From an uncultured Isosphaeraceae bacterium (GTDB taxonomy: Bacteria > Planctomycetota > Planctomycetia > Isosphaerales > Isosphaeraceae), in assembly GCA_945957605.1 (NCBI GenBank), contig CAMFLR010000004.1, positions 1-64,000 on the forward strand: a stretch of DNA of 64,000 nt, in the 5' to 3' direction. Numbering within the stretch: the first letter of the stretch is position 1; each line of letters begins with the position of its first letter. A model generated the notes under the pieces. That model ran no database searches. It saw only the letters and a program-made list of their open reading frames with translations, and was not told the DNA's origin. This document shows, piece by piece, positions 35,788 to 43,998 of this stretch. The position numbers and the translations under genes were made by a program.

Positions 35788-37785
35788 TTGAGCATCGAAG
35801 CTATTCTCGAGCGGATTGACCGACACAACGCCGACATACTCGATCTCCTGCGTATCTATCGGAGTGACGACGAGTCGCAGAAATATTGGCGTGAGAGCCC
35901 GCGTTTGCACAGGGCGTTTGCCAGAAAGTTGATCCAGGCCGGACACCCGACCAGAGCATTCGAACTCGTTCGAGAAGGGCTCGAAGCCTATCCCAAGGAT
36001 CCGGAACTGTCGTACTTTGGAGCCCTCGCGCTGCGTCGAGGCGGCAACACAGAGAGAGCTGGCCAGTACCTGAACAAACTTTTGTCGCAAGGTGATTTGA
36101 GCCCGAAACTTCGGATTGAAGCCCTTTGCCTTGCGGGGAGTATTGAAAAAGAGCGATATATTCGGTCGCAACGAACTATTGACGATTCCCAAATCGCCCG
36201 ACGATCGGCGGAAATGTATCTGAAGGCTTACGACATCGCCCGAGACGATGCGCTAATTCAGGATCGTCGCGAGGAGTTGTTCCCCGGCATTAATGCCGCC
36301 ACGATGGCTCATCTGGCCGACGATTCCGCTCTTGCGACGGCAATGGCAGATGCCGTTCTCGAGCGTGCCAGCGTCGAGCAGGAAAAACCTGAGAATGCGG
36401 CTGACTACTGGCTGCACGCGACGATTGGCGAGGGAATGCTTCTGCGCAAGAACCTGCAGAGTGCGGCTGAAGCATATTGTCGTGCCGTCTCGCTCGCGCG
36501 TGACGAGGGGAAAGATGGCGATGTTATGGCGATGCATCGCAACTTCCAATTGCTTCGCGCCAAGATACCGGTTGATGAACAACAATGGGGATTTTTTAAT
36601 GTCGGCAATGTGGTCGCGTTTGCCGGCCATCTGCTCGACCATCCCGATCGCCCGGCCGGCCCAGCGCGCTTTCCCGGTGACCCGGTTCTGATTCGTCGCG
36701 TTGAAGAGGCAATTGAATTGCAATTGAAGCAACTCAACGCGAGGGTCGGGTTTTGCTCGCTCGGCTGCGGTTCCGACATTTTGTTTGCCGAACGGTTGCT
36801 GGACCGGAAGGGCGAACTGCACGTCGTTCTCCCGTTCGACCTCGAGGATTTTTACAAAACGAGCGTCGATTATGGGCTTTCGAGTGACGAGATGATTGGC
36901 TGGCGTACGCGCTGTGAGCGCGTTCTTGAGATGGCGAGTCAGGTTCATTATGCGACGACAGAGAAGTATCTTGGCGACGACGTTTTGTTCGCATTCGGGA
37001 ATACTCTTATTCAGGGGCTTGCGATCCTTCGGGCATCGGAGCGCGGAGTAAATCCCTATGCGCTCGTTGTGCTGGATGATCGCGACGCTCCGGTCGCGCG
37101 CTCCGGTGGAACTGCAGATTTTCTCGCCCGATGGAAGTCGCAAGGTTTAGAGAGCCGCATTGTTGACCTGGCGCGGATCCGTGAAGAGCTGAGCTTGGCG
37201 TACAGCCAAAGAGCACCCGAGAGAACGCCGGATGTCTCGGTCACACGAGTTCGTCGCAAGACCATGGTAATGATCTTTGCCGACGTCAAGAATTTCAGCA
37301 AACTCGACGATGTCCGGTACCCAGACTTTTTCGCAACGTTTCTCGACGAAGTGAAGCGTCTTATCGATTCAATGGTGCCGGCGCCGGTGTTCGTCAATAC
37401 CTGGGGCGATGGGCTGTACCTTGTGTTCGAGCATATCGTCGCGGGTGCAGACTTTGCGCTGCGGCTCGTCGAGCGAGTGAATCTGGTCGATTGGCCGACT
37501 CTCGGATTGCCCGCCGATACGACTGTTCGGATCGGAATTCACGCGGGGCCAGTGTATCAGCGGATGGACCCAATCCTCGGCCGTGAGAATGTGTTCGGCA
37601 GCCAGGTGAATCGTGCGGCGCGAATTGAACCCGTCACGACTCCCGGGTGTGCGTTCGCCAGCGAACAGTTTTCTGCAGCGCTTGCCGCCGAGGGCGGGCA
37701 CGCTTTCACCAGCGAGTATGTCGGTATCGAAGAGCTTGCCAAGGGGTACGATCGTTGTCCGCTGTACGTGATCGGCCGACGGTAG
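35788..37785 (+). CDS. TPR / SLOG-like / class III nucleotide cyclase
   Basis: Residues ~35-250 are TPR-like helices related to the TRAFs-binding (DUF4071) region found in front of some cyclases. Residues ~318-430 look like a Rossmann-type domain (VGFCSLGCGSDILFAERLL, ELHVVLPFDLEDFYKTSV) that resembles SLOG proteins, which bind nucleotides. Residues ~490-665 form a class III cyclase with both metal Asp residues (D499 in MIFADVKNFS, D541 in NTWGDGLYLVF) and the transition-state Asn608/Arg612 in NRAARIEP, so it should be active. The product, cAMP or cGMP, cannot be told. The start is TTG with CGGAG upstream. It is divergent from the STAND ATPase, so the second messenger may act in the same response. 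Confidence 0.85.
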   Translation: MSIEAILERIDRHNADILDLLRIYRSDDESQKYWRESPRLHRAFARKLIQAGHPTRAFELVREGLEAYPKDPELSYFGALALRRGGNTERAGQYLNKLLSQGDLSPKLRIEALCLAGSIEKERYIRSQRTIDDSQIARRSAEMYLKAYDIARDDALIQDRREELFPGINAATMAHLADDSALATAMADAVLERASVEQEKPENAADYWLHATIGEGMLLRKNLQSAAEAYCRAVSLARDEGKDGDVMAMHRNFQLLRAKIPVDEQQWGFFNVGNVVAFAGHLLDHPDRPAGPARFPGDPVLIRRVEEAIELQLKQLNARVGFCSLGCGSDILFAERLLDRKGELHVVLPFDLEDFYKTSVDYGLSSDEMIGWRTRCERVLEMASQVHYATTEKYLGDDVLFAFGNTLIQGLAILRASERGVNPYALVVLDDRDAPVARSGGTADFLARWKSQGLESRIVDLARIREELSLAYSQRAPERTPDVSVTRVRRKTMVMIFADVKNFSKLDDVRYPDFFATFLDEVKRLIDSMVPAPVFVNTWGDGLYLVFEHIVAGADFALRLVERVNLVDWPTLGLPADTTVRIGIHAGPVYQRMDPILGRENVFGSQVNRAARIEPVTTPGCAFASEQFSAALAAEGGHAFTSEYVGIEELAKGYDRCPLYVIGRR

Positions 37786-37968
37786 GTCCGGAAGCACCGC
37801 CGGCGGCGAAATCTTGTCATTCCGCGTTGAGCCGATCACACCAATGTTTAACATCAGACAAAGGGGTGGTACACTTCCTGGCTCGGACCGACTTCCCTCT
37901 CGGCCGGCCGTTGAAATTGGTGATCGACGGCTGCTTCGGTTTTGAACTTCGAAAGAACGTGCAAATCA

Positions 37969-39054
37969 ATGGTCGCAACTTGCCGAACTGCGTTGGCCCT
38001 GCTGTCTGTGTTCGTCTTACATTTCGGCCACGTATCGGCAGAGGAGATTCGCTGGCGAGACGCAGCATCACTCGAGATTGAGGGCAGGGGGTGGGGCAAG
38101 ACCGCGGGTCCCTTCGACCGCCTTCCGGATTCGGCCAAAAGCAAAGTTTCGAAAACCGCCTGGGATCTGAGCAAGGAAACATCGGGCGTCTGCGTCCGGT
38201 TCGTCACCGATGCGCCCGCCGTCAGCGTTCGGTGGTCACTCACCAGCGACTCGCTTGCCATGCCCCACATGGCCGCGACTGGAGTGAGCGGCGTCGATCT
38301 TTATGCTCGCTCCATCGACGGTTCGTGGAGATTCATCGGGAACGGACGGCCACATAAAAGGGACGGGAATCTTGCCAAGTTCGAATTCCCGAACGGCGGC
38401 AAGCCAGAACGTGAGTGTCTGTTGTACTTGCCCTTGTACAACGGCACCAAATCGCTGGAGATCGGCGTGGCCGCCGACGCACATCTGGAGATGCCGAAAC
38501 CACGGCCCGAATCGTTGCGAAAGCCGGTCGTCGTCTACGGCACGTCGATCGTTCAGGGAGGCTGCGCATCGAGGCCGGGAATGTCCTGGACGGCTATCCT
38601 GGGCCGGATGCTCGACCGGCCGGTAATTAATCTGGGATTCTCTTCGGCAGGGACGATGTCACCGCCCGTCGCTGAACCGCTCGCCGAACTCGACGCGGCA
38701 GCTTACGTGATCGACTGCATCTGGAACATGGGCGACGACCCGAATGAGTACCTGGATCATGTCTCCAAGCTTGTACGTACGATCCGCAAGGCGCGTCCGG
38801 ACACGCCCATTATCTTCGTCGGTCAGTCGATGATTCGGCCAGACGCACATCCCACGAAATCCACGCTCGGTCAGGAAGCTGCGGTATTAAGCCTTCAAAA
38901 GGAGGGGATCAAGGGCCTCATCGTCGTTCCCGGCGCGAACCTCATCGGCGACGACGGCGAAGGGACCGTGGACGGTGTCCATCCCAACGACCTCGGCATG
39001 GACCGCCAGGCTCGAGCCCTTTTCCCCATCGTCAAGAAAGCCGTGAGCCGGTAG
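37969..39054 (+). CDS. Secreted SGNH/GDSL-family hydrolase
   Basis: This 361-residue protein starts with a signal peptide (VATCRTALALLSVFVLHFGHVSA), a jelly-roll-like N-terminal domain of ~170 residues (typical of the SGNH-hydrolase type with an N-terminal accessory domain), and a C-terminal SGNH domain: block I VVYGTSIVQGGCASR with the catalytic Ser, the Gly block NLGFSSAGTM, the Asn block CIWNMGDDP, and block V DGVHPNDLG with the Asp-His pair. It should hydrolyse ester bonds, probably acetyl groups on extracellular polysaccharides. A TTG 27 bases upstream is an alternative start with no better site. It lies 184 bases after the cyclase gene. Confidence 0.88.
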   Translation: MVATCRTALALLSVFVLHFGHVSAEEIRWRDAASLEIEGRGWGKTAGPFDRLPDSAKSKVSKTAWDLSKETSGVCVRFVTDAPAVSVRWSLTSDSLAMPHMAATGVSGVDLYARSIDGSWRFIGNGRPHKRDGNLAKFEFPNGGKPERECLLYLPLYNGTKSLEIGVAADAHLEMPKPRPESLRKPVVVYGTSIVQGGCASRPGMSWTAILGRMLDRPVINLGFSSAGTMSPPVAEPLAELDAAAYVIDCIWNMGDDPNEYLDHVSKLVRTIRKARPDTPIIFVGQSMIRPDAHPTKSTLGQEAAVLSLQKEGIKGLIVVPGANLIGDDGEGTVDGVHPNDLGMDRQARALFPIVKKAVSR

Positions 39055-39591
39055 GCGATATCGAAGTCGAAGCGGTCGACAAATTTCGTGGCGTGCGCCG
39101 TTCTCCGAGCCGGCGTTGCATCTGAACTGCCGGTGAATGGGTACATTCGCCAAAAACTCATGAATACGTAATGAATATTTGCTTGAAATTTGACGGCTTA
39201 TTCGAGTTCTCGAATGACGTGACAGGCGAGCTCTCGATCTGAGTCCTGGTTCGGATGATCATCGAAGACAGGCAGAACGTTATTCCTGGAGATGGTTCGA
39301 ATTCTTGGCGACACCTGTGACTTTTTCCCTTCGCTTGTCGGATTGACTAAAGAAGGTATCGATCACGATATGCCGGTTCGGTCATCTCCTTGACACGATT
39401 GGAGAGACCGCGCTTTTGGCGGACGACGATTCGTCCTGTCCACGTTCTTCCACCTCCATCGATTCCAAGGCGAATTTGGTGTTTGGCTGACGCGCGATGA
39501 GAGTCGTGCGAAACGTGCTCTGCTTCGACCTACGGTCGAGTTGCGCGCGTCGGTCTCACCTTTCGCGCCCCTCTACCTTGGAGATTGCACC
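39055..39591. other. Intergenic region before the surface-protein gene
   Basis: The 537 bases hold a perfect palindrome at 39200-39215 and no credible coding frame. The ribosome site TTGGAG lies just before the surface-protein ATG. No further repeat or RNA gene is seen. Confidence 0.4.
39200..39215. promoter_or_regulatory. Perfect 16-base palindrome, possible operator
   Basis: ATTCGAG and CTCGAAT flank a 2-base spacer, 146 bases after the SGNH hydrolase and 376 bases before the surface-protein start. The very short spacer rules out a normal hairpin and favours a protein-binding site. Confidence 0.4.
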
Positions 39592-42285
39592 ATGTCGATC
39601 CAACGTATCGTTCGCGCTGCCCTGAATCGTCGCTCGACTCCGCGCCGGCGACGTGGCTACAGGCCGAGAATGGTCATCCTCGAAGATCGTTGCGTGCTTT
39701 CGACGCTGACGGTTACGAGTAGCGCAGACGATATCACGCAGAATCACACGTTACGTTATGCTGTGGCTCACGCGCAGAACGGTGACACGATTCAAATCAC
39801 CGCCGCGGTCAAGAATCCGATCGTGCTCTCGCACGGCGAACTACTCGTGACGAAGAATGTCACGATTCAGAGTGTGCCTGCTATCACGGCGACCGTTAGC
39901 GGCGGCGGTGTTTCTCGCGTGTTTGAGATCGCCGCCGGGACAAAGGTCAGCTTTCAGAATCTGAACATCGTCGACGGTAATGGCGTGGCCGGAATCAGCG
40001 GCGGGTCGCCCGGCAACGATGGTAACGGCGGAGCTGTACTTAACCTGGGCACGCTTGCGGTCAACGGCGTGACGGTTTCCGGCAGTACGGCATCGTTTCA
40101 GGGCGGCGGCGTCTGCAATTTCGGTACTGCGACCGTGACTGGCGGCACGTTCTTCGGCGACTCGGCCGTTAATGGTGCAGGGTTCGAAAACATCGGCACG
40201 GCGACAGTCACCGGCGGTGTGTTCCACGAAAATGCGGCCAGCGCGGATAGTGGCGGTCTCGACAACATTGGAACAGTGTCGATCTACGGGACGCTTTTCA
40301 AGTCGAACAGCGCCGGGCTTTTCGGCGGCGCGGTGAATTCCTTCGGCGGCATCTCTGGCTATCCCGGAACGACGCTGCTGTCCGGCTGCACATTCCTCGA
40401 TAACCACTCGGATCTCCAGGCGGGCGCCGTCCAGATTAGCCAGACAACTGGCACCATCAACAATTGCACGTTTGATGGAAATTCGGCGGAATACGCCGGA
40501 GGAGTGGGATCCGGTGGCAACACCATGATCAATGGCGGCGTGTTCCGCAACAATACCGCCAGCGACAACAGCGGCGCACTCGACAATATTGGCACCGTGT
40601 CGATTTACGGGACACTCTTCCAGGGCAATAGCGCGGGCTCGTATGGCGGGGCGATCAACGCCTTTGGTGGATTCGTTGGCGACCCGGGCACAATGCTGCT
40701 TTCTGGTTGCACCTTCCTCGACAACACCGCAGGATTCGAGGCTGGCGCCGTGCAGATCAGCCAGACAACGGGCACTATCAACAATTGCACGTTTGACGGC
40801 AATTCGGCCGTCTTCGGCGGGGGCGTAGGATCGAACGGCAATACGATCATCAGCGGTGGTGTCTTCCGCAATAACACGGCCAGCGGAAATGGCGGAGGAA
40901 TTGAAGACATCGGCACGCTTTCGATCAACGGCACGTCCTTCCAGGGGAACACGGCCTTGAACGGTTGGGGAGGCGCGGTCCACGTGTTCGGCGGCTTCGC
41001 AGGCGAGCCGGGCGCGATGACCGTGTCGAACAGCACGATCACGAACAACTCAGCCTACTACGGCGGCGGCATCTCCTTCGAGCAGAACCAAGTGCCGGCG
41101 ACCATTTCTGGGACGACGTTCGCTGGCAATAACGCCACTCTTGGCGGTGGCCTCTATGACCGCACTGGCACAGGAACAGTTAGCAACTGCACGATGGTGA
41201 ATAACACTGCCACCGCTGGCGGCGGCGGGTTCGACAACGATGGTGCAGGCTCGGTCACGGTCAACAACGGGGCCTTCCTGCACAATACAGCTTCTTTCGG
41301 TGGCGGTATCGACAACGCGTACCAAAGCTCGCTGACGATCAACGGAGCAATCGTGTCGGGGAATACCGCCACATCGTCCGTCGGCGGAGGGATCGACAAC
41401 GACTATCAAGCGACGCTCAACGTCACTCACGCCGTCGTCTCCAATAACAGTTCCGCTTCCTTCGGCGGCGGCATTTACAATAACTTTGGAGCTTCGGCCG
41501 GCCTGACCGGACTGGCGCTCACAAACAACACAGCGACCTACAACGGTGGCGGCATTTACAGCCAGGGCACACTGGGAATTACCAACAGTGGCGTCGTGAC
41601 TAACTCCGCTAGCTTCGGCGGTGGCGGCGTCTTCATCGGTTCGTACGGCTCGACGACGATTACTGGCGGCCTGGTGTCGAATAACAATTCGGCCTCGGGC
41701 GCTGGTATCTACATCGACTCCTTGGGCTCGGCCGCAATCCAAGGTGTTCTGGTGTCCCATAATGTCGCCAGTGGGTTTGGCGGTGGCATTTACAGTGACG
41801 GCACGCTGACAGTCGACAACAGCACACTTGTCGATAACTCGGGCTCTGAGGGTGGCGGGATTTTTGGCTACCTTGACGGTACGCTGGCGGTGACCAACAG
41901 CAACTTTACTGGGAACATTGCCACCGACGCGTTCGGAAGCGGCGGCGCGATTTTTAGCGATGGTCTCTGGGCGACAGTCACCAATTCCAACCTGATCGCC
42001 AACTCGGCACACGCCGGCGGCGGCATATTCAGTCAGGGCACTCTGACCGTCACCAATTCCAATTTGACATCTAACTCCGCCGAATATGGCGGGGCGATTT
42101 ATAACAACGTCGGAAGCACCGCCACGGTTACCGGCAGCACGATTGCCTACAATTCCGCGAGCGAAGGCGGGGCCATCTACAACGATGGGACGCTGAACGC
42201 CGGCACGAGCCTGTTTGTCGGCAACAGCCCCGATGATATCGGTGGCTCGGGTCTGCTGAACGACCTGGGCGGCAATACGTTCTGA
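39592..42285 (+). CDS. Beta-helix repeat surface protein (polymorphic-outer-membrane-protein-like)
   Basis: The 897-residue product begins with a basic stretch and RPRMVILEDRCVLSTLTVTSS, the N-terminal segment of many planctomycete exported proteins. The rest is a right-handed parallel beta-helix, with repeated GG-x-[IV] and NNS/NNT units such as SGGVFRNNTAS, GGGIYN and TVTNSNLTSNSA. This form resembles chlamydial Pmp and other choice-of-anchor-type adhesins. Residues ~207-500 contain three copies of a 107-residue unit. There is no C-terminal autotransporter barrel or PEP-CTERM tail. TTGGAG precedes the ATG. A surface adhesion or polysaccharide-binding role is inferred. A strong hairpin terminates the gene. 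Confidence 0.88.
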   Translation: MSIQRIVRAALNRRSTPRRRRGYRPRMVILEDRCVLSTLTVTSSADDITQNHTLRYAVAHAQNGDTIQITAAVKNPIVLSHGELLVTKNVTIQSVPAITATVSGGGVSRVFEIAAGTKVSFQNLNIVDGNGVAGISGGSPGNDGNGGAVLNLGTLAVNGVTVSGSTASFQGGGVCNFGTATVTGGTFFGDSAVNGAGFENIGTATVTGGVFHENAASADSGGLDNIGTVSIYGTLFKSNSAGLFGGAVNSFGGISGYPGTTLLSGCTFLDNHSDLQAGAVQISQTTGTINNCTFDGNSAEYAGGVGSGGNTMINGGVFRNNTASDNSGALDNIGTVSIYGTLFQGNSAGSYGGAINAFGGFVGDPGTMLLSGCTFLDNTAGFEAGAVQISQTTGTINNCTFDGNSAVFGGGVGSNGNTIISGGVFRNNTASGNGGGIEDIGTLSINGTSFQGNTALNGWGGAVHVFGGFAGEPGAMTVSNSTITNNSAYYGGGISFEQNQVPATISGTTFAGNNATLGGGLYDRTGTGTVSNCTMVNNTATAGGGGFDNDGAGSVTVNNGAFLHNTASFGGGIDNAYQSSLTINGAIVSGNTATSSVGGGIDNDYQATLNVTHAVVSNNSSASFGGGIYNNFGASAGLTGLALTNNTATYNGGGIYSQGTLGITNSGVVTNSASFGGGGVFIGSYGSTTITGGLVSNNNSASGAGIYIDSLGSAAIQGVLVSHNVASGFGGGIYSDGTLTVDNSTLVDNSGSEGGGIFGYLDGTLAVTNSNFTGNIATDAFGSGGAIFSDGLWATVTNSNLIANSAHAGGGIFSQGTLTVTNSNLTSNSAEYGGAIYNNVGSTATVTGSTIAYNSASEGGAIYNDGTLNAGTSLFVGNSPDDIGGSGLLNDLGGNTF
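40213..41080 (+). repeat. Tandem 321-base repeat inside the surface-protein gene
   Basis: Units starting at about 40213, 40534 and 40855 are exactly 321 bases (107 codons) apart. Each opens with GGVF-x-(E/N)N-x-AS and carries DNIGT(V/L)SI-x-GT; the first two also share LLSGCTFLDN and AGAVQISQTTGTINNCTFDGNSA word for word, while the third diverges after about 60 codons. The two best copies must be a fairly recent duplication. Confidence 0.85.
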
Positions 42286-42318
42286 CGAGTGGTCGCGAGA
42301 TCAACTTAAAACGCAATG

Positions 42319-42350
42319 CGCGTCCGGGCCTAGGATGAGGTCCGGACGCG
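42319..42350. terminator. Stem-loop between the surface protein and the PEP-CTERM gene
   Basis: CGCGTCCGG (42319-42327) pairs with CCGGACGCG (42342-42350), and a further three pairs including one G-U extend the stem to 12 with an 8-base loop. The flanking genes converge here, so it can serve both. Confidence 0.75.
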
Positions 42351-42468
42351 TAGTCGATTTCCTGGTTTGTGAGTAGTCGTTGCGCGACCGAGGATTCTGC
42401 ACTCAGTCTCGCGACCGGTTCGAGACGAGGCAGAATCTCCTTGTGTGAAACGTGCGAATTTTGAGAAT

Positions 42469-43083
42469 TCAGACGGTTCGCTTGCGGCGCCGCAGGACGA
42501 CGATCACGCCGGCAAGAGCCGCCATTCCCGCTCCGACGATCGTCGAGGGTTCGGGTACGCCCCTGGGGCTGTCGCTGATCAAGTCGTAAGTTACGCTGAA
42601 ACCAGGGACAAACCCTGGTTGATTCGCTGTTGGCGTGTAAATGGTGCCGCCGGGGGTTTCCAACAGACTGAGGGTATTGGTGTAAAGCGCGTTCGGGAAT
42701 CCCGTGTCGCCCAAGCTGCCGAGACTGTCGCCGGAATAGAACACGACCGAGGCGGGATATCCGTTGCCACCCGTGCCCGCCGGGTTGAAACGAATGATGT
42801 CTGAGAGGATTGAGCCCGGGTCAAAAAGCAAGACATCGCCCGCTACAAGGCCGGGAGGTCCGAGCAGGTTGTACGTCAGCGCTGCGGGGAGACCACCGGG
42901 GCCAGGATCATTGGCCAAAACGCCCGTTGTTGTGATTGGGAGGCCACCAGGAAACAGGAGGGTCCCGTTGCCATTTTCGTCGAGGGTAATGAGCGGATTG
43001 TTCTGCGCCAACGCTTCTCCGCACGTGAACATGAGCGACACGGCGAGAGAGAACGCGGCAAGAGTGGGACTGAGCCGTTTCAT
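42469..43083 (-). CDS. PEP-CTERM sorted exported protein
   Basis: The 204-residue protein has a signal peptide (MKRLSPTLAAFSLAVSLMFTCGEALA), a low-complexity Gly/Pro/Asn-rich body without cysteine, and a C-terminal sorting tag: VPEPST, a hydrophobic helix (IVGAGMAALAGVIVVL) and a basic tail RRRKR. By known biology such tags are cut by exosortase and the protein is released to the surface or a polysaccharide sheath. AAAGGAGATG just before the ATG fixes the start. No exosortase gene is in this window. The body function is unknown. Confidence 0.9.
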   Translation of the reverse strand: MKRLSPTLAAFSLAVSLMFTCGEALAQNNPLITLDENGNGTLLFPGGLPITTTGVLANDPGPGGLPAALTYNLLGPPGLVAGDVLLFDPGSILSDIIRFNPAGTGGNGYPASVVFYSGDSLGSLGDTGFPNALYTNTLSLLETPGGTIYTPTANQPGFVPGFSVTYDLISDSPRGVPEPSTIVGAGMAALAGVIVVLRRRKRTV

Positions 43084-43543
43084 TTCATCTCCTTTGGCGT
43101 TGTGCCGATCCTCGAGAAATCAGGTGGGTAAAACGCTCCTATATAAGTCCAGGGCAGATATCTTGAAGCGAACAACGGTATCGTGGCCGTTAAATGACTG
43201 GAAAACAAGAATCTTCTTGAGCCGTTGTAAAAAAACCACACTTGCAGTTGCTAGGGTATAGATCAGGTCGAGTTGGGTGCCGTGCCTGCTCGGGCGCGGG
43301 AGGCGTAAGCTGTGAATACCCTGCGCGCCAGCGTGCGCCGAAGGCGTCAGAGCACTCATGATTCGCTTTACCGCGTCACTGACGAGGCCGATAGTCGCGG
43401 TTCACACGTAACGTCGGCAAACATCGTGACACGACAAGTCGACTCTTGCGAGAATGCAAAGTCGAGGATCAAGCTCAGGAGTTTAGATGGTTGCGTAACA
43501 GATCAAATCTCAATAGTTCAACAACCTAAGACGCAAACATTTG
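43084..43543. other. Intergenic region, promoter of the PEP-CTERM gene
   Basis: These 460 bases lie upstream of the PEP-CTERM gene and downstream of the response-regulator gene, both on the minus strand. I see no sigma-54-type box, large palindrome or RNA gene. Confidence 0.4.
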
Positions 43544-43987
43544 TTATCGGCGATCGGTAAAGTCGGGCAATACCACGGTATCGAACCAATAGGCGCAGAA
43601 ATCTCGAATCGTTTGAGAGAATTGACCGAGGTCCAGCGGCTTTGTCATGTAACCGCTGGCACCTTTGCGGTAACAGTACGCAACATCGGAGCGGTCGCCG
43701 GAGGTTGTCAGGATCACAACCGGAATGTGCCGAAACGCTTCGTCGGTTTTGATCTGCTCGAGAACCTCCCGGCCATCCATTCCTGGCAGGTTGAGGTCGA
43801 GAAGGATCACAGTGGGAATCGGGGCTTCGGCTTCGCCGGTGCGTCCTCGGAGGAAGGCCAGTGCCTCGTCGCCATCCCGGCAGCGATGAATTGTGGGCGG
43901 TGCCGAGCATTTGTTCAGAGCGCGGACGGTGGCTTCGCTATCGGCGTCACTATCCTCGATCAAGAGGAGCGAACGAGTTTTTAACAC
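43544..43987 (-). CDS. Single-domain response regulator of the phytochrome operon (Rcp1-like)
   Basis: The 147-residue protein is one receiver domain: acidic pocket LLLIEDSDAD (10-16), phosphoacceptor Asp64 in VILLDLNLPGMDG, and the Thr/Lys pair in VVILTTSGD and YMTKPLD. There is no output domain. A longer loop (RGRTGEAEAPIPTVIL) and C-terminal helix are typical of the response regulators paired with phytochrome kinases (Rcp1/BphR type). The start codon is GTG with GGAG 9 bases before it. It is the last gene of the operon, 11 bases after the bacteriophytochrome gene, and should be its phosphate acceptor. Confidence 0.9.
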   Translation of the reverse strand: MLKTRSLLLIEDSDADSEATVRALNKCSAPPTIHRCRDGDEALAFLRGRTGEAEAPIPTVILLDLNLPGMDGREVLEQIKTDEAFRHIPVVILTTSGDRSDVAYCYRKGASGYMTKPLDLGQFSQTIRDFCAYWFDTVVLPDFTDRR

Positions 43988-43998
43988 GGCCCGCGCTC

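Noticed and set aside
39290-39310. GGTTCGAATTC as a tRNA T-arm
   Set aside because: No matching acceptor, D-arm or anticodon stem could be built around it.
39841-40983. 380-codon open frame on the minus strand inside the surface-protein gene
   Set aside because: It is the complement of a Gly/Asn-rich repeat gene; its sequence is Arg/Ala-rich with no domain, and the plus-strand frame has start, motif and terminator.
41050-42012. 320-codon open frame on the minus strand inside the same gene
   Set aside because: Same reason: an antisense shadow of the repeat region.
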